Shown one piece after another: positions 7,562-13,051 of a stretch of 40,424 nt of DNA. This stretch comes from a virus. Where the stretch lies: positions 1 through 40,424 of the IMG/VR virus record IMGVR_UViG_3300042924_004017; one strand, written 5' to 3'. The position numbers and the translations under genes are program-made. How positions within the stretch are numbered: the first letter of the stretch is position 1; every line of letters starts with the position of its first letter. The notes under the pieces were generated by a model. That model was given only the letters and a program-made list of their open reading frames with translations, made no database searches and was not told the DNA's origin.

Positions 7562-7846
7562 ATGCTGCCCATGGAATGCCCGAGGTGCCGTAGCACCAGC
7601 AACCGGACCAGCTCGACCAATGGGCTGCTGCCGGATCAGATCGTGCGGCGCCGCGTTTGCGGCGACTGCGGCCATGCGTGGTTCACGATCGAGCTGGTGG
7701 TGCCCGATGACGCGATGGGCTGGTCGGCGCTGCATGGCAACCGGCCGGTGCTGCGGGAGCCGGTGCTGCTGCACGCGGCAGCGGTGCCGCCTGGCGTGGT
7801 CGGTCGGCCGCGGAGTGTGACGGAGTGTGAACACCCCGCCTCCTGA
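7562..7846 (+). CDS. Zinc-ribbon protein, NrdR N-terminal-like
   Basis: 94 aa from ATG 7562 (ATG 7571 is also possible). C6-x2-C9 and C33-x2-C36 form a zinc ribbon with IVRRRVCGDCGHAWFTIE, close to the N-terminal ribbon of the transcriptional repressor NrdR. The ATP-cone that follows in NrdR is absent; residues 45-94 are a short hydrophobic and Pro-rich tail. It may be a stand-alone DNA- or RNA-binding ribbon. The 3' end of the gene contains the upstream box and tandem CGGAGTGTGA repeat of promoter module A, so coding and control sequence overlap. Confidence 0.65.
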   Translation: MLPMECPRCRSTSNRTSSTNGLLPDQIVRRRVCGDCGHAWFTIELVVPDDAMGWSALHGNRPVLREPVLLHAAAVPPGVVGRPRSVTECEHPAS

Positions 7847-7897
7847 TGCGCCGCCCGTGGTGTAGGATTAGGGAACGGGGCGGACGGAAGCACCCCG
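7817..7897 (+). promoter_or_regulatory. Repeated promoter-like module, copy A
   Basis: Upstream box GTGACGGAGTGTG (7817-7829), then TGCGCCGCCCGTGGTGTA (7847-7864) with the -10-like TAGGAT at 7863-7868, then a stem CGGGG/CCCCG (7876-7880 and 7893-7897). Copies B (8307) and C (12463) share the same order. The upstream box lies in a perfect tandem 10-bp repeat CGGAGTGTGA (7811-7830). The spacing from the box to the -10 is 46 bases, the same as in copy B. It probably drives the genes from 8102. Confidence 0.55.
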
Positions 7898-8101
7898 GCC
7901 AACCGGCCACGAGGAGCCTCCCGCGGGAACAGTCACACGACCGCGTTACCGAGACGAGACCGAGGCGGTGCAAGGCCGCCATAAGCACCTCGACATAGCG
8001 GCCTCGGCCGCCGCGGGCAGTCAGCCCGGCCTCCGGTGGCGGTTCCGACCAGGCACCCCACAGAGCACCCGCCTGGTGCTCACCACCTACCGGAGACCGA
8101 C
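7877..8101 (+). ncRNA. Long structured 5' leader or small RNA (putative)
   Basis: About 225 bases without a convincing ORF lie between promoter module A and the gene at 8102. Several strong stems are visible: GCGGCC/GGCCGC (7998-8003, 8006-8011), CGGGC/GCCCG (8014-8018, 8024-8028) and ACCAGGC/GCCTGGT (8048-8054, 8071-8077). This is much more structure than a simple leader needs. It may be a regulatory leader or an independent small RNA. No known riboswitch class was recognised. Confidence 0.35.
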
Positions 8102-8281
8102 ATGACTGACGAGACCCGCGCCCTCCTCGCCGAAGGCGAGGCGCTCCGCAGCGAGATCACCGATCTGCTGCTGGAGATCGACGCCACGCTCGAGGCGTGG
8201 GGCCACTCCATCGAGGAGGGGCTGGCGCTCGCACGCGAAGTGCGGGATGCCTGCTCGATCCTCGAGGAGTGGTCCTGCTGA
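8102..8281 (+). CDS. Small acidic coiled-coil protein
   Basis: 59 aa, ATG 8102, preceded by GGAG with 6-base spacing, one of the few clear ribosome-binding sites in the island. The protein is almost entirely acidic amphipathic helix (TRALLAEGEALRSEITDLL, then LALAREVRDACSILEEW), suggesting a coiled-coil dimer. No family is recognised. It is the first gene after module A and is followed by a hairpin and module B. Confidence 0.55.
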   Translation: MTDETRALLAEGEALRSEITDLLLEIDATLEAWGHSIEEGLALAREVRDACSILEEWSC

Positions 8282-8288
8282 GGGGTCG

Positions 8289-8302
8289 GCCCCTTCGGGG
8301 GC
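8289..8302 (+). terminator. TTCG-loop hairpin after the gene at 8102
   Basis: GCCCC (8289-8293), loop TTCG, GGGGC (8298-8302), eight bases after the stop codon. The extra-stable UUCG tetraloop suggests a transcript 3' end or processing barrier, but no T-run follows. It lies immediately upstream of promoter module B. Confidence 0.45.
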
Positions 8303-8306
8303 ACGT

Positions 8307-8386
8307 GTTACGGACTGTTGCCAGTCCGACGCCACCTGCGCCGCCGGTGGCGTATAGTTCTCTCAACGGGGCCGGATCGGTGCCCC
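8307..8386 (+). promoter_or_regulatory. Repeated promoter-like module, copy B
   Basis: Upstream box GTTACGGACTGTTGC (8307-8321), identical over 15 bases to copy C. It is followed by TGCGCCGCCGGTGGCG and the -10-like TATAGT (8353-8358), then TCTCTCA and the stem GGGGC/GCCCC (8368-8372, 8382-8386). CGGACT/AGTCCG forms a local palindrome (8311-8316, 8323-8328). There is no consensus -35 at the normal distance, so it may need a phage activator. The gene at 8415 begins just downstream. Confidence 0.6.
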
Positions 8387-8414
8387 ACTCGGCAGCCCAG
8401 AGGCTGCGCTTCAG

Positions 8415-8585
8415 ATGCAGGAGCAGATCGTCGCCCTGATCGCTCAGTTCAACGCTGAGGCCACGGAGATCGCTCAGGAACTGCGCGGCTGCCTGCCCCA
8501 CAAGGATCCAGGTCGCTACCTCGAGCTGAGCCGTCGCCACGGCGAGCTGCAGCGCTGGATCGCCACCTGCGGGGCTCACCTCTGA
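8415..8585 (+). CDS. Small hypothetical protein
   Basis: 56 aa, ATG 8415, stop 8583-8585. The sequence is largely helical (QEQIVALIAQFNAEATEIAQ, then GRYLELSRRHGELQRWIA) with two Cys residues. It lies directly after module B, and its stop codon is built into a TTCG hairpin. No family is recognised. Gene-like amino acid composition and flanking signals support it. Confidence 0.55.
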   Translation: MQEQIVALIAQFNAEATEIAQELRGCLPHKDPGRYLELSRRHGELQRWIATCGAHL

Positions 8586-8599
8586 GCCCTTCGGGGCTC
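8584..8599 (+). terminator. TTCG-loop hairpin between small genes
   Basis: GAGCCC (8584-8589), loop TTCG, GGGCTC (8594-8599). The stem begins in the stop codon of the gene at 8415. It is followed by a C-rich leader without Shine-Dalgarno sequence leading to ATG 8621. It may be an attenuator or an mRNA-stabilising element. Confidence 0.45.
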
Positions 8600-8620
8600 T
8601 CCACTCCACCCACCCACACC

Positions 8621-8812
8621 ATGCTCACCGCCACCCTCCTGGTGATCTGGAAGCTCCTGCTACCGCTGCTGGTGCTGGTCGCCGTTCTCGACTGGCTGAC
8701 CGCTTCCACCGATCGCCGCGTTCGGCTCCTGCACCGCACTGGGCTCACCCAGCGGCAGATCGCCGATCGCCTCAACGTCACCCGCTACCGCGTCCGCAAG
8801 GCGCTCGCCTGA
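8621..8812 (+). CDS. Membrane-anchored helix-turn-helix protein
   Basis: 63 aa. Residues 3-25 are a continuous hydrophobic segment (TATLLVIWKLLLPLLVLVAV). After a short charged linker, residues 36-63 form a classic HTH: GLTQRQIADRLNVTRYRVRK, as in RNA-polymerase sigma/LuxR-like or transposase HTH units. The predicted topology is a single transmembrane anchor with a cytoplasmic DNA-binding tail. It could be a membrane-tethered regulator sensing envelope state or superinfection. The stop overlaps the next start (TGATG). No named family is recognised. Confidence 0.65.
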   Translation: MLTATLLVIWKLLLPLLVLVAVLDWLTASTDRRVRLLHRTGLTQRQIADRLNVTRYRVRKALA

Positions 8813-9084
8813 TGATCCGCACCACCATCGCCGCTGCGGCCCTGCTGCTGGCGGCCCTGCCGGCCAGCGCCGGCTCCTTCTTCCCCACGCTCTACGGCGC
8901 CCGCTTCTGCGAGCTGCGCCGTGCTGGCATCAGCCTCAGCGAAGCCCGCACCGTGGCAATGAAGGAAGCCTGGTCGGACCACAGAGAGCGCACCTACGTC
9001 ACCTACGAAGGCAAGCAGACCAGCCTCGATGTGCTGGATGCCACCCGCTACGTCGTCACCAACTGCCCGGAGCTCCTCCAGTGA
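8812..9084 (+). CDS. Small secreted protein
   Basis: 90 aa, coupled to the previous gene by TGATG. Residues 1-20 are a signal peptide (MIRTTIAAAALLLAALPASA, cleavage probably after ASA). The mature part has two Cys (FCELRR and VTNCPE) that may form a disulphide, and the phrase LRRAGISLSEARTVAMKEA. It should act in the periplasm or envelope. No family is named with confidence. Superinfection exclusion or host-surface change are possible roles. Confidence 0.6.
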   Translation: MIRTTIAAAALLLAALPASAGSFFPTLYGARFCELRRAGISLSEARTVAMKEAWSDHRERTYVTYEGKQTSLDVLDATRYVVTNCPELLQ

Positions 9085-9224
9085 TCACCAACGTCTGCAT
9101 CAACCGCATCGCCACCATCGTCGTGCTGGTCATGGTCTACGCCGCCGGCTACGACACCGCCCGCCAGGAAGCCGCCCAGGCGCACCACAACCACCCCGCG
9201 GCGCATCAGCCGCTGAAGCCGTGA
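9081..9224 (+). CDS. Short membrane protein with GTG start
   Basis: 47 aa, GTG at 9081 overlapping the previous stop (GTGA). Residues 4-22 are hydrophobic (NVCINRIATIVVLVMVYAAG), giving one N-terminal membrane anchor. The tail is rich in His, Gln and Ala. No family is recognised. Overlaps on both sides support translation. Confidence 0.45.
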   Translation: MITNVCINRIATIVVLVMVYAAGYDTARQEAAQAHHNHPAAHQPLKP

Positions 9225-9388
9225 CCCAGCGCCGCTATTACTTCCAGATCCGCTCGGTGAACGTCATCGAGTGCATCTGGGCCGACAGCCTCACCGAGGC
9301 GAAGCTCAAGGCCGCCGATGAGTGGCTCCCCTGGTGGAACCAGATCGAGTGGCTCCACTCCGACACCGCACCCACCCTCTCTCGCTGA
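9221..9388 (+). CDS. Small hypothetical protein
   Basis: 55 aa from GTG 9221, overlapping the preceding stop. The sequence starts TQRRYYFQIRSVNVIECIWA, then SLTEAKLKAADEWLPWW. This pattern of strand, then helix, with many aromatic residues is seen in short phage proteins that describe a small alpha/beta fold. No function is assigned. The stop overlaps the next ATG (TGATG). Confidence 0.5.
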   Translation: MTQRRYYFQIRSVNVIECIWADSLTEAKLKAADEWLPWWNQIEWLHSDTAPTLSR

Positions 9389-9621
9389 TGCCTCACCCGA
9401 TGGACAACGTGCCCCTCCAGTGGGCACCCGAGCAGCACGGCAGCCACGGCGACGGCATCAGCCGGCCTATGCCCAAGGCGCGCACCAAGATGTTCCGCCT
9501 GCGCGTGAAGCAGCCCGGTGCGCAGCCGATGGTGGTCACCATGCCAGCCGAGAACAAGAGCCGCGCCATCCGCTACGCCGGCGCCCGCTGGCCTGGTGCT
9601 GCGGTGGAGGTGCTGGTCTGA
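9388..9621 (+). CDS. Small basic hypothetical protein
   Basis: 77 aa from ATG 9388, TGATG overlap with the gene before; ATG 9400 is an alternative. The C-terminal half is basic and strand-rich (ARTKMFRLRVKQPGAQPMVV, then SRAIRYAGARWPGAAVEVLV), possibly a small nucleic-acid-binding fold. The N-terminal 35 residues look disordered. No family is recognised. Confidence 0.45.
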   Translation: MPHPMDNVPLQWAPEQHGSHGDGISRPMPKARTKMFRLRVKQPGAQPMVVTMPAENKSRAIRYAGARWPGAAVEVLV

Positions 9622-10097
9622 TGTGCCCGGCCTGCAGCAGCCCCGCGGTCTTCCTGCTTGATGCCCGCTGGCGATCTGATGGCACCCACTGGCGCCGCCA
9701 TGGCTGCCGAGCCTGCCACCACCGCTGGTCCACCTGGCAGCACAAGCAGGAGATGCGCGGGCCACTAAACCCTCGCCTGTGCAAGGCACCGCGGAAACCG
9801 CTCACCAAGAAGCAGGTGAAACAGATCCTGCTCGACCAGCGCTCGCACTACGAGATTGCCCGAGTAATGAACCGCAGCGCGGAAGGCATTCGGAGGCTGC
9901 GCATCGGCATTACCCATGCCGGCATCCACCCCGAGATCCCGCGATGGGCCGCGCCAGTCACGCCGCCTCCGGTCACCGACGGCGAGAGCTGCTACCTCTG
10001 CCAGCACTGGGCCGAGCGCTGCACCTTTGGCTACCCCGACCCGATCGAGGAAGGGCCAGCCTTCGCGCGCGATTGCGCCATGTACGACCCACGATGA
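9621..10097 (+). CDS. Zinc-ribbon / HTH protein with C-terminal Cys cluster
   Basis: 158 aa from ATG 9621 (TGATG overlap). Three parts are visible: an N-terminal zinc ribbon with C2-x2-C5 and C29-x2-C32; a central HTH (residues 62-95, TKKQVKQILLDQRSHYEIAR, then NRSAEGIRRLR); and a C-terminal cluster C124-x2-C127-x-H-W, C134, F148-A-x2-C152. The C-terminal cluster recurs with matching spacing in the protein at 11328. The whole suggests a sequence-specific DNA-binding regulator. The family of the C-terminal module is not known to me. Confidence 0.65.
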   Translation: MCPACSSPAVFLLDARWRSDGTHWRRHGCRACHHRWSTWQHKQEMRGPLNPRLCKAPRKPLTKKQVKQILLDQRSHYEIARVMNRSAEGIRRLRIGITHAGIHPEIPRWAAPVTPPPVTDGESCYLCQHWAERCTFGYPDPIEEGPAFARDCAMYDPR

Positions 10098-10417
10098 TCC
10101 GACTCCTACTCAGCGCCAGCCTGCTGCTGGCTGCCACCCCCAGCCACGCGCGCGAGGTGACCGCCACCGTCTACGACGGCTGGTATCACGGCCGCACCAC
10201 GTCCTGCGGCACCACGTACCAGCACTGGGGCATCAGCGCCGCCCATCCCTGGCTGGCCTGCGGCACCCGCGTGCGCGTCAGCCACCAGGGCCGCACACTG
10301 ACGGTGCCCGTCACCGACCGTTGCGACTGCAGCTCGATCGACCTGTCGGCCGGCGCTGCTCACCGCCTCGGTGTGCCGCTCGATGGCATCGCAACCGTTC
10401 GCATCTCTCATCCATGA
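10094..10417 (+). CDS. Secreted RlpA-like double-psi beta-barrel protein
   Basis: 107 aa, ATGA overlap. Residues 1-19 form a signal peptide ending SHA. The mature protein is a single RlpA-type double-psi beta-barrel: TATVYDGWYHGRTTSCGTTY, AAHPWLACGTRVRV, VTDRCDC with D75, then DLSAGAAHRLG. In catalytic RlpA lytic transglycosylases a Glu follows the Ser/Thr-rich loop; here that place reads SCGTTY, so the key acid seems missing, while D75 is present. The SPOR domain of cellular RlpA is absent. Four extra Cys suggest disulphides. It may bind or remodel peptidoglycan. It lies among the accessory genes, far from the lysis cassette. Confidence 0.75.
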   Translation: MIRLLLSASLLLAATPSHAREVTATVYDGWYHGRTTSCGTTYQHWGISAAHPWLACGTRVRVSHQGRTLTVPVTDRCDCSSIDLSAGAAHRLGVPLDGIATVRISHP

Positions 10418-10617
10418 CCGACTCCTACCGCGCACGGCTGGAGCGGCTGATCTCCGATTCCGGCACCTTCCAGGCCGGCCAGCAGGAGGAACGCCGCCGC
10501 TTGCAGCTGCTGATCGACTGCCGCATTGATGAGCTCCGATCAGCCGGTAGCGTGCCCCACGTCTCGGCCGTGTGCGCCGAGCTGCTCCGAATCCGCCAAG
10601 CCCTCGAACCATGCTGA
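10414..10617 (+). CDS. Small helical hypothetical protein
   Basis: 67 aa, ATGA overlap. It is predicted to be two charged helices (SYRARLERLISDSGTFQAGQ, then EERRRLQLLIDCRIDELRSA) and a third near the C terminus. No family is recognised. Coupling to both neighbours supports expression. Confidence 0.5.
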   Translation: MTDSYRARLERLISDSGTFQAGQQEERRRLQLLIDCRIDELRSAGSVPHVSAVCAELLRIRQALEPC

Positions 10618-10877
10618 ACCGCATCGAACTGGACCAGCGCCGCGCCGACATGATGGACGCCCTCTACGAGCGCAGCGGCCGCACCTGCAACACCTACACC
10701 GGCCTGTGGGAAGAGTTCTGCTACGAGGTGGCGGCCAATTTCCGCGACGCCGACTATGCCGACCTGCACCGCGACGTGGTGACCGCGATCGGCACCACCG
10801 AGTCGGTGCTGCCTGAGAAGCACGCGCAGCAGGCAATCGCCGTCTGCCGTCAGCACCTGCTGGGGCGGTGGGCATGA
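10611..10877 (+). CDS. Small hypothetical protein
   Basis: 88 aa, ATG 10611 inside the end of the previous gene. Helical and acidic, with many aromatic residues: MLNRIELDQRRADMMDALYE, GLWEEFCYEVAANFRDADYA. Contains three Cys. No family is recognised. It is followed by the DUF3310 gene with an ATGA overlap. Confidence 0.5.
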   Translation: MLNRIELDQRRADMMDALYERSGRTCNTYTGLWEEFCYEVAANFRDADYADLHRDVVTAIGTTESVLPEKHAQQAIAVCRQHLLGRWA

Positions 10878-11089
10878 CTGACCAGGTGAACCAGCCCGAG
10901 CATTACCGCCAGGGTGAGATCGAGTGCATCGACGCGATCGAGGCCGCACTGACGCCAGAAGAGTTCCGCGGCTACTGCAAGGGCAACATCCTGAAATATG
11001 TGTGGCGCGAGCGGCACAAGGGGCAGGGCGTCTCACTGGCAAAGGCGCGGTGGTATCTCCAGCGCCTGCTTGCCACACTGGACCCATGA
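10874..11089 (+). CDS. DUF3310 family phage protein
   Basis: 71 aa, ATGA overlap. The sequence VNQPEHYRQGEIECIDAIEA, then EEFRGYCKGNILKYVWRERHKG and KARWYLQRLL, is diagnostic of the short DUF3310 family. These proteins are common in tailed phages and often called nucleotide-kinase-like, but no activity is established for such a short form. The conserved Tyr, Lys and Trp residues of the family are present. Confidence 0.85.
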   Translation: MTDQVNQPEHYRQGEIECIDAIEAALTPEEFRGYCKGNILKYVWRERHKGQGVSLAKARWYLQRLLATLDP

Positions 11090-11331
11090 ATCCCGTGTTC
11101 GCCTTGAGCTGGCTCGAGCGCTGGGCGGTGCGCATCCTGCACCGCAGCCCGCGGATCTCGATGCTGGTGGTGAAGGGTCCAGGCGATCCAGACGTGTGCT
11201 GGTCGGTGGCGCGGGAAGATGAGGTGGCGATCAGCCTCATGGAAGCCATGCTCGGCGTCGATGAACTCGAGCCGCCCAGCATGTTGCTCGAGCGGCTCTA
11301 CCACCTCCCGGCCTACGGCGAGGACGAATGA
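11086..11331 (+). CDS. Small hypothetical protein
   Basis: 81 aa, ATGA overlap. N-terminal ALSWLERWAVRILHRSPRIS is basic and hydrophobic and could lie along a membrane; the rest is acidic (VAREDEVAISLMEAMLGVDE). No family is recognised. Coupled to the Cys-cluster gene that follows by ATGA. Confidence 0.5.
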   Translation: MNPVFALSWLERWAVRILHRSPRISMLVVKGPGDPDVCWSVAREDEVAISLMEAMLGVDELEPPSMLLERLYHLPAYGEDE

Positions 11332-11648
11332 TCTCGCTGCACGGGGGCCGACTGCTGCTGCACTGCGACCATGCGCACAGCTCATGGTCCTGCACCATCA
11401 CCCTCGGCCCCAAGCACCGAGTCACCCGCGACACCGGCCGCGTGCACCTGCAGCAGGCACTGCTCGCGGCCCATCAGTATTACCAGCTCGAGCTGAGCAA
11501 GGCGCGCAAGGTCGCCGACGCGCCGATCTGCTGGGACTGCATCCACTGGGATCCACAGCGATCGGTGTGCTCACTGGGGTTCCCTGAAGCCCGGCAGACT
11601 GGCGGCAGGTTTGCCGCACGCTGCAGCGTGTTCCGGTCGTGTCCGTAG
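11328..11648 (+). CDS. Cys-cluster protein sharing a module with the gene at 9621
   Basis: 106 aa, ATGA overlap. Residues 1-60 form a strand-then-helix domain ending with YYQLELSKARK. The C-terminal 40 residues carry C68-x2-C71-x-H-W, C81-x2-G-x-P, and F95-A-x2-C99. The same pattern, with eight residues between P and F, is present in the 158-aa protein at 9621. A metal-binding knuckle or disulphide-bonded module is likely. Function unknown. Confidence 0.6.
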   Translation: MISLHGGRLLLHCDHAHSSWSCTITLGPKHRVTRDTGRVHLQQALLAAHQYYQLELSKARKVADAPICWDCIHWDPQRSVCSLGFPEARQTGGRFAARCSVFRSCP

Positions 11649-11809
11649 TGCTGTCGAAGGATGAGCCGTTCCCCGGCGTGACGGTCGAGACGCTCGAGCC
11701 CGAAGCTGGTGGCGAGCTCTACTACCGCACCTGCAGCCGCGGGGTGTGCCGCTACTCCAGCGACCGCTGGCAGGCTGACCTTTATGCCGAGCAGATGGTG
11801 GGTCGGTAG
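11639..11809 (+). CDS. Small hypothetical protein with GTG start
   Basis: 56 aa, GTG at 11639 overlapping the previous stop (GTG 11648 is an alternative), TAG at 11807-11809. Sequence VTVETLEPEAGGELYYRTCS, then RYSSDRWQADLYAEQ. Two Cys. It is the last plus-strand gene of this run. No family is recognised. Confidence 0.4.
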   Translation: MSVVLSKDEPFPGVTVETLEPEAGGELYYRTCSRGVCRYSSDRWQADLYAEQMVGR

Positions 11810-11898
11810 CCGTGGCTCGCGCGCCTAACCGGCCTCACCGCTGCCGACCCTTCAGCGGCCATAGCCACAGTTGATCTGTGGAGCCGAAAGCGTAGCCG

Positions 11899-11934
11899 AG
11901 AAAAGAGGGCGCTGCGTTTGCGGCAGAGCGCCCC
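11899..11934 (-). terminator. Rho-independent terminator of the HNH operon (minus)
   Basis: On the minus strand GGGCGCT (11933-11927) pairs with AGCGCCC (11913-11907) around a 13-base loop, followed directly by TCTTTTCTC. This is the cleanest intrinsic terminator in the window. It ends the two-gene minus-strand unit 12420-11952 and separates it from the converging small-gene operon. Confidence 0.7.
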
Positions 11935-11951
11935 GACTTCCCGCGCAGATC

Positions 11952-12257
11952 CTAAGGCTGGTTGAGCCACTGCGCGATCGCCCACTCCCGCTCCGGCCGC
12001 CAGAAGTGCTGCTGCCGATACCAGTCGAGCCACGCCTTGTGGCCCTTCCGGCTGTTGCACATGAAACAGCAGCTGATCAGGTTCTCGCGGACGGTGAGGC
12101 CACCCTGCGCCTTCGGCACCACGTGATCGAGCGTCGGGCTGCGGCCGAGTGGATCGCCGCAGTAAGCGCACTCGTAATTCCAGGCCAGGTGGATCTGATC
12201 GCGGGCTGATCGACGGGTGACCAGGCGGGTCTCGTCAATGTGGTGCCGATCCAGCAT
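11952..12257 (-). CDS. HNH endonuclease
   Basis: 101 aa, ATG 12257, overlapping the end of the 61-aa gene upstream by 23 bases. It has the HNH/McrA layout with a structural zinc: C30-x2-C33, LDHVVPKAQGG (D44, H45), N59, C64-x2-C67-N, K71. It is a single-domain nuclease that could be a homing-type selfish nuclease or act in phage DNA processing. It is distant from the terminase genes, so a packaging role is less likely. A strong terminator follows. Confidence 0.85.
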   Translation of the reverse strand: MLDRHHIDETRLVTRRSARDQIHLAWNYECAYCGDPLGRSPTLDHVVPKAQGGLTVRENLISCCFMCNSRKGHKAWLDWYRQQHFWRPEREWAIAQWLNQP

Positions 12258-12420
12258 CAGCCTCGGGCAGGGGGTACACCGCCACGTCGAGGTCGATCAC
12301 GTCGTCGTCTGACGCGATGAACTCGGCGATCCGGCTGTAGAGGTCGGCTGGGAGATCGGACGGGTCGGTGTCGGACCTGATCAGCACCTTGGCGTTGATC
12401 TCGACCAGGTGGAGCCGCAT
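12235..12420 (-). CDS. Small acidic hypothetical protein
   Basis: 61 aa from ATG 12420; the longer upstream reading has no protein character and runs through promoter module C on the other strand. Sequence MRLHLVEINAKVLIRSDTDP, then ADLYSRIAEFIASDDDVIDL. A short alpha/beta fold is likely. It is the first gene of the minus-strand unit with the HNH nuclease. No family is recognised. Confidence 0.5.
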   Translation of the reverse strand: MRLHLVEINAKVLIRSDTDPSDLPADLYSRIAEFIASDDDVIDLDVAVYPLPEADAGSAPH

Positions 12421-12462
12421 GGAGCTGCCGCCGTTGCACGAACGGTAGCGAGGGAAACCAGA

Positions 12463-12532
12463 GTTACGGACTGTTGCAGGCCACGGGGTGCGCTGCCGGT
12501 GGTGTACAGTTCTCTCATCGGGCGCAGAGCCC
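12463..12532 (+). promoter_or_regulatory. Repeated promoter-like module, copy C
   Basis: GTTACGGACTGTTGC (12463-12477) is identical to copy B. TGCGCTGCCGGTGGTG follows at 12489 and the -10-like TACAGT at 12505-12510, then TTCTCTCA and the stem GGGC/GCCC (12520-12523, 12529-12532). The distance from the box to the -10 is 42 bases, four shorter than in A and B. It drives the genes at 12549 and 12812 and lies between divergent units. Confidence 0.6.
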
Positions 12533-12548
12533 ACCACCCACTCCGACC

Positions 12549-12773
12549 ATGACCCTCCCCACCCTGGCCGATCGCACCAACCACTTCCTGATCTCCGCCG
12601 ATGGCACCGAGCTGGTGCGCTTCTGCGAGGCCGGCGGCCACCAGATGATGATGACCCGCTTCGCTGTCGAGGCTGGCCAGTGGGAGCCTCAGGGCGGCGG
12701 CTACGACTGGATCGGTCAAGTGCGCAAGCGCTACCAAGCGCTCACCGCCAAGGGCTACCGCAAGGTGGCCTGA
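12549..12773 (+). CDS. Small hypothetical protein
   Basis: 74 aa, ATG 12549, placed just after promoter module C with a C-rich leader and no Shine-Dalgarno sequence. Sequence ADRTNHFLISADGTELVRFC, then YDWIGQVRKRYQALTAKGYR. A short alpha/beta protein. No family is recognised. Confidence 0.5.
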   Translation: MTLPTLADRTNHFLISADGTELVRFCEAGGHQMMMTRFAVEAGQWEPQGGGYDWIGQVRKRYQALTAKGYRKVA

Positions 12774-12781
12774 CCCTCACC

Positions 12782-12799
12782 GGGCCGCTCCGGCGGCCC
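12782..12799 (+). terminator. TCCG-loop hairpin between small genes
   Basis: GGGCCGC (12782-12788), loop TCCG, GCGGCCC (12793-12799), between the stop at 12773 and ATG 12812. It is of the same UNCG-loop type as those at 8289 and 8584 and is likewise followed by a C-rich leader. No T-run. Confidence 0.4.
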
Positions 12800-12811
12800 T
12801 ACTCTCCACCC

Positions 12812-13051
12812 ATGACCTACATCCTCGATCTCGGCCTGTGGCACGTTGGGCCGTTCCCCACGCACGTGGCCGCGCAGCACTGGGCCGAGAGCCACGGCTG
12901 CGACGACTACCGGATGATCCCGCTCGATGATCCGGCCGAGGCGCCGGCCAGGATCCACCGGCTTAAAATCGCGGCAGCCGATTCTGAGCGATGGGGCGCA
13001 ACAGCCCGGAATACAGCCGCGCCTACTACGAGCGAAACAAGGAACGGGTGA
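12812..13051 (+). CDS. Small hypothetical protein
   Basis: 79 aa, ATG 12812. The first 50 residues are protein-like (MTYILDLGLWHVGPFPTHVA, then AAQHWAESHGCDDYRMIPLD). The last 20 run in another frame over the start of the HNH gene, a 61-base overlap, and look less natural; the stop may have been lost or displaced. Function unknown. Confidence 0.45.
   Translation: MTYILDLGLWHVGPFPTHVAAQHWAESHGCDDYRMIPLDDPAEAPARIHRLKIAAADSERWGATARNTAAPTTSETRNG

Noticed and set aside
10425-11282. 285-codon minus-strand frame across the small-gene island
   Set aside because: The plus-strand genes there overlap by ATGA/TGATG and one is a clear DUF3310 member; the minus frame has no family features.
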